In this document: positions 30,688 to 42,097 of the stretch, in pieces | How positions within the stretch are numbered: position 1 is the first letter of the stretch | Layout of the letters: the number at the start of each line of letters is the position of its first letter | Source of the DNA: Diplonema papillatum | Taxonomy: Eukaryota; Euglenozoa; Diplonemea; Diplonemida; Diplonemidae | Length of the DNA stretch: 64,000 nucleotides | Assembly (NCBI GenBank): GCA_030068145.1 | Contig: JAPJBO010000207.1 | Span: 186,001-250,000, forward strand | Reading direction: 5' to 3' | Made by a program: the position numbers and the translations under genes | The notes under the pieces: generated by a model | What the model was told of the DNA's origin: nothing | The model's input: the letters and a program-made list of their open reading frames with translations, nothing else | Databases searched by the model: none

Positions 30688-31213
30688 TCAACAACAATGC
30701 TGTTTCGCGTTTTTTTTTTCAGAAGCCAGCTGTTCGTTGTTAGTTAGCCTCCGGAGGGGTCTCTTTCTCCGGGTGACCACCACATGCAGATTATCATCGC
30801 CACAGATTCTTTGCATTCTGGTCCAAACACGGTCGCGGGATGGCAGTGTTGTGGCTCCCCGCTTGATGCTGTGACCTGTAAAGCCGCGCATCTGGGGGTC
30901 TTTCTGCCACAAAAGTGCTAATTCTGCGGTTGTTACGTGACAGAGTTGGTGGAACGGCTGCAGTGTTTGGAATAGGGAGGCGATCTCGGAGGGCAAATCC
31001 CCAACCACCACAGCCCACCTTGAACGAGTGCACGGGTTGGCTCTTCGCGACTTCGGAACTGAGGCCCAGTCTAAGACCACTTTTGAGTTTGTCACTTTCA
31101 AGAACTGGTGTGATCCTAACTGGGTCACTTCCCCCCAACGACTTGCGGTTTTCCACGCAGCTCGGGTACTTGACGGCGTGCTGCAAAGGCCAGCTTAAGA
31201 CTTTCCACGGCAT
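30688..31213 (-). pseudogene. Possible tyrosine-recombinase C-terminal fragment
   Basis: One frame reads LPSEIASLFQTLQPFHQLCH, TTAELALLWQKDPQMRG and FTGHSIKRGATTL. GHSIKRGA resembles the H-x-x-R box of tyrosine recombinases used by DIRS and Crypton elements. Upstream coding-like sequence (ESLKLAFAARRQVPELRG) is in another frame, so the fragment is broken. No terminal repeats are seen. The assignment rests on one motif. Confidence 0.3.
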
Positions 31214-31569
31214 TGGTTCCGCACTCAGTGAGGACGGCTTGACGACCGAGCTTGCATGATTGGCTTCCGCAGCAAGTTGGCGGCCAGAGGGAACCCTTCG
31301 CGTTGCACCTGCGTGGGCGGTGTGATTATCTTGGGGTTACATCGGTGTGCCTCGGTTTGTTGTCTTGTGCAAACTTTCGACCGTAAAAGGAATTATGATC
31401 GTACTGGACATCATGACGCAATGGAGCAGGCTTTACATTTCAAACACTTCGAGAGTGGTGGCAGCAAAAAACTGTCAAGCCGTGGCGGCATTCGGACGAG
31501 GTGTGCCTCTCGCAGAGTGAAATGGCCAGTAAGAGAGAGGGCTCCCTGGTGACTACTTCTTTTTGTTGA

Positions 31570-31960
31570 ACGGTTACGCCGCCACTAAACCCAGATTTGC
31601 CATTTGTTTCGCGTGGACTACATTTACCTCCTTTGAGACTGGACTCGCGTGGCGATAGTGGGGAGTCATCGGTATGGCGATGAGTACCACACCACCTTTG
31701 AGACTTCGCAACTGGCAGCCTCAAAAAGAATCGGGAAGGTGTGACTGACATTCTTTGATCCTGTTGGTTCGGGCTAGTTCAGGAGTGCTACCATTTACCG
31801 GGATATTACTAGTCGTCGAAGCCAGCCCCACCCCGAATTCTTCTGGTGTCGATTCGAGGTGGTCGTGCTCGTCTAGCCATGCGTCTTGCTCCTATTCCCT
31901 CAGTAAACTGCAATACTTCCGACAAAGCAGGTGCAGACCCGTACACCGCGAGAGTGGGAT
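31570..31960. repeat. Dispersed repeat E copy followed by an inverted-pair segment
   Basis: 31570-31740 matches 10838-11000. 31745-31960 is the reverse complement of about 22690-22900 (TTGGTTCGGGCTAGTTCAGG, GGATATTACTAGTCG, GTGTCGATTCGAGGTGGTCG). Confidence 0.65.
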
Positions 31961-32339
31961 AAAGTAGAAAGGGGAACTAGAGGTTTCGTTGACCGCACTA
32001 CTCTGAGCCCAAATCCTGGACGTGGTTTCAGGTGGTAAATTGGCAAATGATCACGATCAGAAGGTCCTACTTGGGCGGTTCAGTTTCCGCAAATTCGTAT
32101 GTGGCTAAGAGAATATGCCTTCGCTCTTTCGCTATCCTTATCAAAAACTGTTGCGGTGACGCATCCACACCTTTTTCACCTGGTACGCCTTGAGTCTGGG
32201 ATCTCCATGTGAAGCTCGGACATGTAAACGGCGACAGTGACATGATCTTCAGTATGGTGTTGGTTCGCTCATTGTTCGGGCTTACATATTTTGAACACAT
32301 TGCAATCAGGGGGTTATGCACTGTAGCTGTTGGGTGAGG

Positions 32340-33230
32340 TAACTCACCCAGTAGTAGCAGTAGTAGTAGTAGTTTGAACTTGTTATGCAGCAACAATCTG
32401 TGTCGATAGACTGCACAAGCCGCTACAGACTACCTCTTTGCACGCGTCGTGTCATGCTTCGGTCGCTTCTTGCCCCGCGTACTGTTTGTCTCCGGTGCGC
32501 GCCTCACGTCCGATGGGCAGTTTGATGACGAGGAATCAGATGATTCGGTGCACTTCCTTTTCTCCCTCGCAGGTGGAAGCGTGGACGCGACGAAGAGCAA
32601 GCAGGTGGGAGCGCCCGCAAGAAGCCGAAGCCGCAGCAGCCGCCTCTGAACGAGAAGCGCACCCCAAAAGAGGACAGCGCACAAACCCAACCGAAGCGGA
32701 GCCGCGAAAAGAAAGACGAGCAGGCTAAGGAGTCGACAGCTGGGAGCAGGCGCCATCCGTCCCTTTTGCACACGTTCACCGTTCGGTGGTGGCGTCCGAT
32801 CTGTTGGTTGTGGGCCCTGAGGCCGCGGCTTCGGCTTCTTGCGGGCGCTCCCACCTGCTTGCTCTTCGTCGCGTCCGCGCTTCCGCTGGGAGCAGTCGCC
32901 GTCCGTCCCTTTTGCACACGTTCACCGTTCGGTGGTGGCGTCCGATCTGTTGGTTTTGGGCCCTGTGGCCGCGGCTTCGGCTTCGGCCCCTTCGAGGCGC
33001 ACGCGCTCGCCCGTTGGTCGACAGGCCCTCGCTTTACCGCTGGCCGTGCTCCGTGGTGCCCTCGCTTGCAGCACCGCACGTCCTCGTATCGCACGTCGGC
33101 AGCTCGTGTGTCAGGCACTTGTGGTGCGAGTTTTTGCAGCATGCCACCGACGAAGTAGTAGTAGTAGTAGTTTGAACTTGTTATGCAGCAACAATCGATA
33201 GACTGCACACTAGTAGTAGTAGTAGTAGTA
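32340..33230. repeat. Mosaic of direct and inverted repeats with a lysine-rich coding relic
   Basis: TAGTAGTAGTTTGAACTTGT...CAACAATC...GATAGACTGCAC occurs at 32355-32420 and 33160-33215, bracketing the segment. Inside, 32740-32850 is repeated at 32888-32985, and 32580-32630 is present inverted at about 32842-32880. On the plus strand one frame (about 32572-32745) reads KRGRDEEQAGGSARKKPKPQ and KRSREKKDEQAKES after a good acceptor (TTTTCTCCCTCGCAG), preceded by FDDEESDDS in another frame. It may be a relic of a charged nuclear protein exon. No full gene is supported. Confidence 0.5.
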
Positions 33231-33424
33231 TGTGTCATCTGCGGAAGCAGCCGGAGACAGCAGGCGCAGGGGGCAGGTCTTGCTGTACTTTTCTCTTCTT
33301 CATGGAGACCCGCCCCCGGCATCCCGACTGTCCAATCACTATTGAGAAAGGTTTGCGCCTATATTGTGATGAGGTGGTTGACCAGGCCCCCACGAACGCC
33401 TTATACACAATGTCTGCAATGGCA

Positions 33425-33545
33425 TGCAATTTGTTTGTGCGCACTTGCTTCAAACCTGTTTTGTTCATCTAACGGGAGTGAGGAGAGTTCGCTGCCATCG
33501 ATCTGTTTTTGTTCTTGACAAATTGCATTTGTTAGACACAAAAAC
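33425..33545. repeat. Dispersed repeat F, inverted copy after the e6 donor
   Basis: Reverse complement of 17290-17405, with GCGCACTTGCTTCAAACCTG and TTGACAAATTGCATTTGTTA. Confidence 0.7.
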
Positions 33546-33561
33546 AGAAATACGCGCGCAC

Positions 33562-33993
33562 CTTCTTCTTCTGCGAGGACACGGTGTTCTGCATGAAGCT
33601 CTTCTTCTTGGGGTCGACGGTTGCTGCCAGGCGGCGGTCGATGTCGTAGTCGTCGGCGGCGGACGGCAGCAGGAAGAAGGTGGCCGGGAACGAGGCTGAG
33701 GGCATCGTACTCGACAGCTGGGTGAACGAGCTGTGGTGGGCCAGCGGCCGGTGCGGCGGCGGGGACGCCGAAGCGAAGTGCCTGCCGCAGGTGGGCAGCG
33801 ACGGCGACCTGCTGCGCGACTCGCGGCGGGGCTCCTTCGAAAGCTCGCGCTTCGAGCCGGGCGCGCAGGCGGCAGGCGGCGGCAGGCCGGGACTGTCGCC
33901 CTGCTGCCACGACGGCACGCTCACCACCGCCTGCGCCGCGCACGGCTGCGCAGACTGCCGCCTACCATCGCCGTCGGCGGGACACGGGACCAC
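33562..33993 (-). CDS. Exon e6: Ser/Pro/Arg-rich linker
   Basis: 432 nt, phase 0 at both ends. It encodes SKREL SKEPRRESRSRSPSLP, HFASASPPPHRPLAHHSSF and DDYDIDRRLAATVDPKKKS. The composition suggests a disordered region with basic, phosphorylatable Ser-rich clusters. No domain is recognised. The acceptor is AAATAGCAG/GTGGTC and the donor AAGAAGAAG/GTGCGC. Copies of its internal GGGACTGTCGCCCTGC stretch lie at about 34350-34420 and 34930-35000. Exon status rests on codon character, splice sites and phase agreement with e5 and e7. Confidence 0.6.
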
Positions 33994-34349
33994 CTGCTAT
34001 TTGTTTTGTGTGTGCGAAGGACCTGTTTTGTATCTTTACATGGCAGGTTCCAACGCTGCCAACTTTCTTTCTTGTACTGACATGTCCAGCGTGGTATGTT
34101 GTTCCATGCAAGTTCACTTGAAGAACCGGAGGGTTATAGGATTTTCTTAGGAACATTTCCGAAGTTGGGGGCTAGTGCTGATAAACGAGCGGTGAAATTG
34201 TGTAGACAAGAGTTGCTTGAGCTTAGTGCAAAATTCGCTTTTCATGACTGTAAAGCCTCCCAAGGGGGTGGGCAACCTTCGTCGGATGAGTTCATTTCCG
34301 GTTGTATAGTATTAATACTCGGCGCGGTGTGTGTCTGGTTTGTCAGGTG

Positions 34350-35000
34350 CAGCCGGAGGCGGAAGACCCGCGGAGCAACCGGGACTGTCGCCCTGCCTCA
34401 AACGTCAGTGTCCTACCGCTTTCGAAACCCAGTTCTACCACTTTACCACCCTGGTTGGGCCCTTAGTGCTGCCATTGGGCCCTTGGGCTGTCATTGGGCC
34501 TTTGGGCTGCCTTTGTGTTTGAGAGGAAGTCGGATTGGTGTGCATGCCGAAGTGCGAGCCCCAGTTCTACCATTTTAGAGTTAATGAAATTCCGGGGGTT
34601 TAGGGTCTGTGACCGTGTGACCGTTCATGAATGGGTTCTCTCAGAGCAAGAAAGGCCTATATGGATATTTTTGCGTGCAAAGCTCCATTTCTACTACTTT
34701 CAAGTACACGACCAGCATCGCGGTTGCCACGCTGGGCGAAGTGCCGTGGCCTTGCTTGTGCGTTTTGGCGATCCAAAAAGTGAGGACAACCCTCAAACGT
34801 CAGTTTTGGCGATCCAAGAAGTGAGGACAACCCTCAAACGTCAGTTTTGGCGATCCAAGAAGTGAGGACAACCCTCAAACGTCTTTTTGGCGATCCAAGA
34901 AGTGAGGACCCCACAGCTTCTTCGCTTCGAGATCAGGCGCCAGACCCGCGGAGCAGCCAGGACTGTCGCCCTGCTGCCACGAGGGCACGCTCACGTAAGT
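34350..35000 (-). pseudogene. Two fragments of exon e6 with a 40-bp repeat between
   Basis: 34365-34410 and 34930-34995 match the e6 stretch around GGGACTGTCGCCCTGC; the second also keeps CTGCCACGAGGGCACGCTCA. Between them four 40-bp units (GGCGATCCAAGAAGTGAGGA plus CAACCCTCAAACGTCAGT) lie at 34764-34905, and a repeat-B copy starts at 34583. Confidence 0.7.
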
Positions 35001-35129
35001 AGTGGCGCTTGTATGTCAGTGGTTTTGAACCACCTGCTTTGTTTCGTATTAGCTGCGGTAATAGATGGACGTGAGAGTGACTGAAGCAGGTGACTCAACT
35101 TTCGAAAAAGACACACCGAGAAGAATTGT

Positions 35130-35280
35130 GAAAACGGGTTTTTGCCTAGAGGCTTTTCGTGTTATTCTGCAGATGCTTTGGGCTATCTTTGTGTCTATGC
35201 TTTCAGTTGTCTTCTTAACCATGGTTAAGTGCGCAAATGGTGTCAGCCGAAGCTGGTAAAGCTTCGGCGCCGCCCACGTT
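35130..35280 (+). repeat. Dispersed repeat C, copy 3
   Basis: GAAAACGGGTTTTTGCCTAG to GAAGCTTCGGCGCCG, as at 5233 and 11048. The long satellite starts immediately after it, just as the 388-bp satellite starts right after copy 2. Confidence 0.7.
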
Positions 35281-35289
35281 ATGAATAAG

Positions 35290-38200
35290 TGTGCAACACA
35301 GAAAGTAGGTACGGCACTAGTGCCAGTGACTGAGTCACCTGCTTTGTTTAGTATCACGAAGTTGACTCAGTACTGAGTCACTTGCTTTGTTTGCTACGGA
35401 AAGTAGGCGCTAGAATTTTTTTAGTAATGGTGTCGGTGGTCGTGGCACCTGCTTTGTTTAAAGCAGAAAGCACGTACTGCGATAGAATAACTCGTCAGTG
35501 ACTGAGTCACCTGCTTTGTTTGCTACGGAAAGTAGGCGCTAGAATTTTTTTAGTAATGGTGTCGGTGGTCGTGGCACCTGCTTTGTTTAAAGCAGAAAGC
35601 ACGTACTGCGATAGAATAACTCGTCAGTGACTGAGTCACCTGCTTTGTTTGCTACGGAAAATAGGCACTAGAATTAGTTATGTCGTGGCACCCTGCTTTG
35701 TTTAAAGCAGAAAGCACGTACTGCGATAGAATAACTCGTCAGTGACTGAGTCACCTGCTTTGTTTGCTACGGAAAATAGGCACTAGAATTAGTTATGTCG
35801 TGGCACCCTGCTTTGTTTAAAGCAGAAAGCACGTACTGCGATAGAATAACTCGTCAGTGACTGAGTCACCTGCTTTGTTTGCTACGGAAAATAGGCACTA
35901 GAATTAGTTATGTCGTGGCACCCTGCTTTGTTTAAAGCAGAAAGCACGTACTGCGATAGAATAACTCGTCAGTGACTGAGTCACCTGCTTTGTTTGCTAC
36001 GGAAAATAGGCACTAGAATTAGTTATGTCGTGGCACCCTGCTTTGTTTAAAGCAGAAAGCACGTACTGCGATAGAATAACTCGTCAGTGACTGAGTCACC
36101 TGCTTTGTTTGCTACGGAAAATAGGCACTAGAATTAGTTATGTCGTGGCACCCTGCTTTGTTTAAAGCAGAAAGCACGTACTGCGATAGAATAACTCGTC
36201 AGTGACTGAGTCACCTGCTTTGTTTGCTACGGAAAATAGGCACTAGAATTAGTTATGTCGTGGCACCCTGCTTTGTTTAAAGCAGAAAGCACGTACTGCG
36301 ATAGAATAACTCGTCAGTGACTGAGTCACCTGCTTTGTTTGCTACGGAAAATAGGCACTAGAATTAGTTATGTCGTGGCACCCTGCTTTGTTTAAAGCAG
36401 AAAGCACGTACTGCGATAGAATAACTCGTCAGTGACTGAGTCACCTGCTTTGTTTGCTACGGAAAATAGGCACTAGAATTAGTTATGTCGTGGCACCCTG
36501 CTTTGTTTAAAGCAGAAAGCACGTACTGCGATAGAATAACTCGTCAGTGACTGAGTCACCTGCTTTGTTTGCTACGGAAAATAGGCACTAGAATTAGTTA
36601 TGTCGTGGCACCCTGCTTTGTTTAAAGCAGAAAGCACGTACTGCGATAGAATAACTCGTCAGTGACTGAGTCACCTGCTTTGTTTGCTACGGAAAATAGG
36701 CACTAGAATTAGTTATGTCGTGGCACCCTGCTTTGTTTAAAGCAGAAAGCACGTACTGCGATAGAATAACTCGTCAGTGACTGAGTCACCTGCTTTGTTT
36801 GCTACGGAAAATAGGCACTAGAATTAGTTATGTCGTGGCACCCTGCTTTGTTTAAAGCAGAAAGCACGTACTGCGATAGAATAACTCGTCAGTGACTGAG
36901 TCACCTGCTTTGTTTGCTACGGAAAATAGGCACTAGAATTAGTTATGTCGTGGCACCCTGCTTTGTTTAAAGCAGAAAGCACGTACTGCGATAGAATAAC
37001 TCGTCAGTGACTGAGTCACCTGCTTTGTTTGCTACGGAAAATAGGCACTAGAATTAGTTATGTCGTGGCACCCTGCTTTGTTTAAAGCAGAAAGCACGTA
37101 CTGCGATAGAATAACTCGTCAGTGACTGAGTCACCTGCTTTGTTTGCTACGGAAAATAGGCACTAGAATTAGTTATGTCGTGGCACCCTGCTTTGTTTAA
37201 AGCAGAAAGCACGTACTGCGATAGAATAACTCGTCAGTGACTGAGTCACCTGCTTTGTTTGCTACGGAAAATAGGCACTAGAATTAGTTATGTCGTGGCA
37301 CCCTGCTTTGTTTAAAGCAGAAAGCACGTACTGCGATAGAATAACTCGTCAGTGACTGAGTCACCTGCTTTGTTTGCTACGGAAAATAGGCACTAGAATT
37401 AGTTATGTCGTGGCACCCTGCTTTGTTTAAAGCAGAAAGCACGTACTGCGATAGAATAACTCGTCAGTGACTGAGTCACCTGCTTTGTTTGCTACGGAAA
37501 ATAGGCACTAGAATTAGTTATGTCGTGGCACCCTGCTTTGTTTAAAGCAGAAAGCACGTACTGCGATAGAATAACTCGTCAGTGACTGAGTCACCTGCTT
37601 TGTTTAGTATCACGAAGTAGACTCAATACTGAGTCACCTGCTTTGTTTGCTACGGAAAGTAGGCACTAGAATTAGTTATCCTGTCGGTGGTTGTGTCACC
37701 TGCTTTGTTTAGTATCACGAAGTAGACTCAGTACTGAGTCACCTGCTTCGTTTGCTACGGAAAGTAGGCACTAGAATTAGTTATCCTGTCGGTGGTTGTG
37801 TCACCTGCTTTGTTTAGTATCACGAAGTAGACTCAGTACTGAGTCACCTGCTTCGTTTGCTACGGAAAGTAGGCACTAGAATTAGTTATCCTGTCGGTGG
37901 TTGTGTCACCTGCTTTGTTTAGTATCACGAAGTAGACTCAGTACTGAGTCACCTGCTTCGTTTGCTACGGAAAGTAGGCACTAGAATTAGTTATCCTGTC
38001 GGTGGTTGTGTCACCTGCTTTGTTTAGTATCACGAAGTAGACTCAGTACTGAGTCACCTGCTTCGTTTGCTACGGAAAGTAGGCACTAGAATTAGTTATC
38101 CTGTCGGTGGTTGTGTCACCTGCTTTGTTTAGTATCACGAAGTAGACTCGATACTGAGTCACCTGCTTTGTTTGCTACGGAAAGTAGGCGCTAGAATTAG

Positions 38201-38870
38201 TTATGGTCGGTGGTCGTGGCGCCTGCTTTGTTTAAAGCAGAAAGCATGCGCCGCAATAGAATAACTCGTCAGTGACCAAGTCACCTGCTTTGTATTGTAC
38301 GGAAGTGGCAATATAGTCTCGCGGTGACAGAGACATCTGGTTGATTGATACGGAAAGTAGGCCAAGGAATAGTGATTTGGTCACCTGCTTGGTTTGAAAG
38401 AGAGAGCACGTGTTACAGGCGAAGTTGTCAGTGACTGAGTCACCTGCTTTGTTTGCTACGGAAAGTAGGTACTAGGATTAGTTAAAGCAGAAAGCACGTA
38501 CTGCAATAGAACAACTTGTCAGTCGACACTTTTGCTTTGTAATGTACGGAAGTGGCAATATGGTCTCGCGGTGACAGAGACATCTGGTTGATTGATACGG
38601 AAAGTAGGCCAAGGAATCGTGATTTGGTCACCTGCTTGGTTTGAAAGAGAGAGCACGTGTTACAGGCGAAGTTGTCAGTGACTGAGTCACCTGCTTTGTT
38701 TGCTACGGAAAGTAGATACTAGAATTAGGTACGTTGCCAGTGGTCGTGGCACCTGCTTTGTTTAAAGCAGAAAGCACGCGCCGCAATAGAATAACTCGTC
38801 AGTCACCTGCTTTGTATCGTACGGAAGTGACAATATGGTCTCGCGGTGACAGAGGCACCTGGCTGATTGA
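35290..38870. repeat. 115-bp satellite with flanking variant units
   Basis: About 17 nearly identical 115-bp units occupy 35625-37590 (starts at 35740, 35855, 35970 and so on). Two 134-bp variant units precede, about five ~109-bp variants follow (37600-38170), then diverged longer units reach 38870. The unit contains the palindromes GTGACTGAGTCAC and GCTTTGTTTAAAGC. CACCTGCTTTGTTT appears once or twice per unit and resembles the e6 acceptor region (CACCTGCTATTTGTTTTG on the plus strand). No open frame spans a unit. Confidence 0.92.
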
Positions 38871-38872
38871 TA

Positions 38873-39082
38873 TCATGCAGGGTCAAAACCTTGTGTCTTT
38901 TTAAAACGCTGCCGCGAGGCCGATGGCCCCCAAAAAAATAATTGGAAAAAAAAGAATTGCTCAACTTCAAAAATTACTGCAGTGTTTGTTCCCAAATTTT
39001 AAAATTTAAAACCCCCAATTTTTTTCTGGAAAAAAATTGGTGGCCATTTACCAAAAAGACACAAGGTTTTGACCCTGCATGA
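38873..39082. mobile_element. MITE with 30-bp terminal inverted repeats, copy 2
   Basis: 210 bp with the same TCATGCAGGGTCAAAACC ends as at 18163. It is inserted in a satellite unit: uninterrupted units read TTGATTGATACGGAAAGTAG, whereas here the sequence is GATTGATA, element, TATCGAAAGTAGG. This is a direct empty/occupied comparison for a TA duplication. Confidence 0.88.
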
Positions 39083-39089
39083 TATCGAA

Positions 39090-40031
39090 AGTAGGCCGAG
39101 GAACAGTGATTTGGTCACCTGCTTAGCTGACACAAATCTTTGAAATGCGTCCTTCGTCGGGAAGAAATCCTGCTCCGAGCTCGCAGCGGATACTTGAGGG
39201 CCATGGAGCCCCCCCGTTTCCCGAATTAACTCTCCCCCGCCGTCCTTAAGTGGTTAACACAAAGAAAAGACAGGCGCTTCGTTTTGTTTGTGCGTGCCGT
39301 TGATCGTTTTCCCACTTGTAATTACCCTGTGTATATTCAGGTAAGGAATTCTGATCAACCACCAAAACACGCTGCCGACGTCTTTTTAGCCCGCACAATA
39401 CATATTGAAGGGCAACCCGCACGATTGCTAGTACTCAATATACCCTCCTCCTACTGCGTTTACTGGCTCCCCGTCTGCTGCTTCGTCTATACCATCGCGG
39501 ATGATGCAAAAGTCGAAAGTAGAAAGGTCAGGCAGTGATTCAGTGTGTGTGTCACAATCGTCGTGACGCCTCAGGACACGGCTTCAGAAAAAGGGGCAAG
39601 GGTGGGTGGCAAGCGAGGGGTGAAGTTGCGATGTTTTCGGGATAGCGACGGGCTTATTAACCTTGTGGTAAGTGTTAGGTATTCGTCGGATATATGATCT
39701 TCTAAGATCTGCGGGCTTTTGTTCTTCACTTACACCACCGTGTGGTGGTTTCTCACTCAGGACTCTGATCTGTTGTGCTTGTGTGATTTGTCGGTAGACC
39801 CGCATGACCTCACGTCCGTTCAACACGTGGTTCGGTAGTTACAGCACTTGGGATCCCTTCTGTTCTTTGTCGGGCAGCATCGTCGAGCATTTCCTTTCAA
39901 GCTGGCGCTTATGTAAACCCCGTACACCGCGAGAGTAGGAGAAAGTAGAATGATCAGAGGGTCCTACTTAGGGCGGTTCAGTTTCCTCACACGTTGGCAT
40001 GTGGCTAGAAGAAATACAGGAAGGCGCAAAC
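39090..40031. other. Intron region; dispersed repeat D copy 3 at 39717-39917
   Basis: Apart from repeat D (ending GGCGCTTATGTAAACC) no feature is firmly seen. An 84-codon frame at 39284-39538 has no recognisable domain. 39945-40031 is the start of the intron after e5 and resembles the start of the intron after e12 (see findings). Confidence 0.5.
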
Positions 40032-40502
40032 CTCTCTGGCCTCGCGCGTGCCCCAGTCTCTGTCGGAGGGCCTCTCGCCGGCGCGGGCACGCGGGGCGGC
40101 GGCCGTGCTCGAGACGAGGGACGAGCCGAGGAACGGGATGTCGTCGAAGGGTGACACGGTGTACGTGGCCGCGAGTCGCTGAGTCGTCGCGCTCTGGCTC
40201 CGGTGGTTGGAGGCGGAGGTGTGGTAGTCCTTCTTGCCCCGTCGGCCGGCAGCGACGAGTGAGCGCAGGCCCGCGTCCGATAGCTCGCCGGTGCCCTGCG
40301 GGGCGGTCAAGTCCGGCATGCTCGGGCTCTGCGTGAACCGGGCGAGGCTCAGCAGGAACCTGTGGTTCGCCACCAGCTCCGTGTAGGCCGTGATCTCCTG
40401 GCGCGTGTAGTCCGGGCTGACCCCGTGCCACACCACGATCTCGCGCAGCGCCTTCAACACGCTCGCCCGCTGGAACGCCTTCATGCGGCCCAGCTGGCCC
40501 TC
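40032..40502 (-). CDS. Exon e5: helical start then Ser/Thr-rich segment
   Basis: 471 nt, phase 0 at both ends. It starts EGQLGRMKAFQRASVLKALR, continues EIVVWHGVSPDYTRQEITAY and TELVANHRFLLSLARF (helical), and ends in a polar stretch (TQRLAATYTVSPFDDIPFLG and basic residues). No domain is recognised. The acceptor is ACCCACACAG/GAGGGCC and the donor GCCAGAGAG/GTTTGCG. It splices in phase to e4 and e6. Two partial copies of its 5' part lie upstream at 40690-40960 and 41110-41345. Confidence 0.7.
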
Positions 40503-40689
40503 CTGTGTGGGTGTAAGACCAAAATTATGCCTGCTCGCTACCCACGGTGTGCTCAGAAATCTTAGTTCCAATTTGTTTAACTTTTGGCAGAAAACACTGC
40601 TTCGCATGCATGGTTGATGCTAGCATCAAATCTTCTTCGAAGATGATGTTATAGAAAAGGAGTACAAACAGGGTAAAGAGTGTACAGCT

Positions 40690-40960
40690 CCCTACGTAGG
40701 GAACGCAGGCCCGCGTCCGATGGCTCGCCGGTGCCCTGCAGGGCGATCAAGTCCGGCATGCTCGGGCTCTGCTCACGTGAACCGGGCGAGGCTCAGCAGG
40801 AACCTGTGGTTCGCCAACCAGCTCCGTGTAGGCCGTGATCTCCTGGCGCGTGTAGTCCGGGCTGACCCCGTGCCACACCACGATCTCGCGCAGCGCCTTC
40901 AACACGCTCGCCCGCTGGAACGCCTTCATGCGGCCCAGCTGGCCCTCCTGTGTGGGTATG
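40690..40960 (-). pseudogene. Partial copy 1 of exon e5
   Basis: Copies the first ~70 codons of e5 with the acceptor (CACACAG/GAGGGCC) preserved. It carries two small insertions (CTCACGTGAACC and CCAACCAGC) that break the frame. Confidence 0.82.
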
Positions 40961-41109
40961 TCTGCTCTTCACCCACGGTGTGCTAGAAATCGGAGTTTTT
41001 ATACTGTGGAGCCCCAGTGTACTCTAAGTACAAACCCCCTCAAACCCCCTCTGGAAGTGCAGTTCTTTTTTAACACGAAACGTGTTCATGGTTCATAGCT
41101 TCAGATCCG

Positions 41110-41345
41110 CGTCCGATAGCTAGCCGGTGCCCTGCAGGGCGATCAAGTCCGGCATGTTCGGGCTCTGCTCACGTGAACCGGGCGAGGCTCAGCAGGAACC
41201 TGTGGTTCGCCAACCAGCTCCGTGTAGGCCGTGATCTCCTGGCGCGTGTAGTCTGGGCACCCCGTGCCACACCACGATCTCGCGCAGCGCCTTCAACACG
41301 CTCGCCCGCTGGAACGCCTTCATGCGGCCCAGCTGGCCCTCCGGG
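41110..41345 (-). pseudogene. Partial copy 2 of exon e5
   Basis: Shares the insertions of copy 1, so it arose from it or the reverse. It has a further 4-base loss (GTCTGGGCACCCC), and its acceptor is altered to TACCCCGG/AGGGCC. Confidence 0.8.
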
Positions 41346-42097
41346 GTACAACGGCCAAAATCGTGTCTGCTCTTCACCCACGGTGTGCTCAAAAATCTTA
41401 GAGCACAATGACTCCCTATCCCGATTGGAACATTGCTGCGATGGCGGGGAGCCTTTGGGATTTCGCTACTGGCAGCCTCGTCAAGTATTTCCTACAAGGC
41501 AGGGTGCTCATAAATCTACGAAAAAGAACAAGGTCGGAGCAAGAAAGCATACGTCGACCTCCCACACGCCACCGTGCTGTTGGTCCTTGCCACTGATTTC
41601 AGTTACGATCAGCCGGACGTGGTTGAATGCCTGCGTTGTTAGGTTGCTTCAAGTGGTTGAGCGAACGTTTCTTCGAGTGACTGTTTCTTATACCCCGGAC
41701 TTCAGCAGCCACAATATTATACTAAGTCAATGCGCGCAATCTACGTTCGGTAGGTCCATTTGTTCTTGGGTAGGCACAGCCGGCATATTCTTTGTTTGTG
41801 CGTACGTGTGCCATCCGACACTTATTGATACATACAAGCAAGCTTGTTACCATAAAAAAGTGCCACTCCCGCATTGAGGAGTGAGGCCGACCGCAATCCA
41901 GAGTGGGAGTCCGGGGTGCACGTTCAGAAGTCGGTGTTGTTAAATCACCAATTGGGACGCGTGGCGGGTGGTGTCCTTCGAAGAGTTAGGCCGGAGTCTG
42001 GGCGCAAGGGGGTGGTTTGACAAGGTTGCTGTGCTCTTCGTACTTTGGGTTAGATGCGCATCCGAGGCACTTCTTCAGAGCGGTGTTTTGTGCTGTT
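41346..42097. other. Intron sequence between e5 copies and the Penelope-like element
   Basis: Contains a partial dispersed repeat E (GATTTCGCTACTGGCAGCCT, 41425-41515). No gene, terminal repeat or ribozyme-like core was seen next to the element. Confidence 0.5.

Noticed and set aside
39284-39538. 84-codon plus-strand frame
   Set aside because: No domain, no repeat-independent support, and no splice or start context that separates it from chance.
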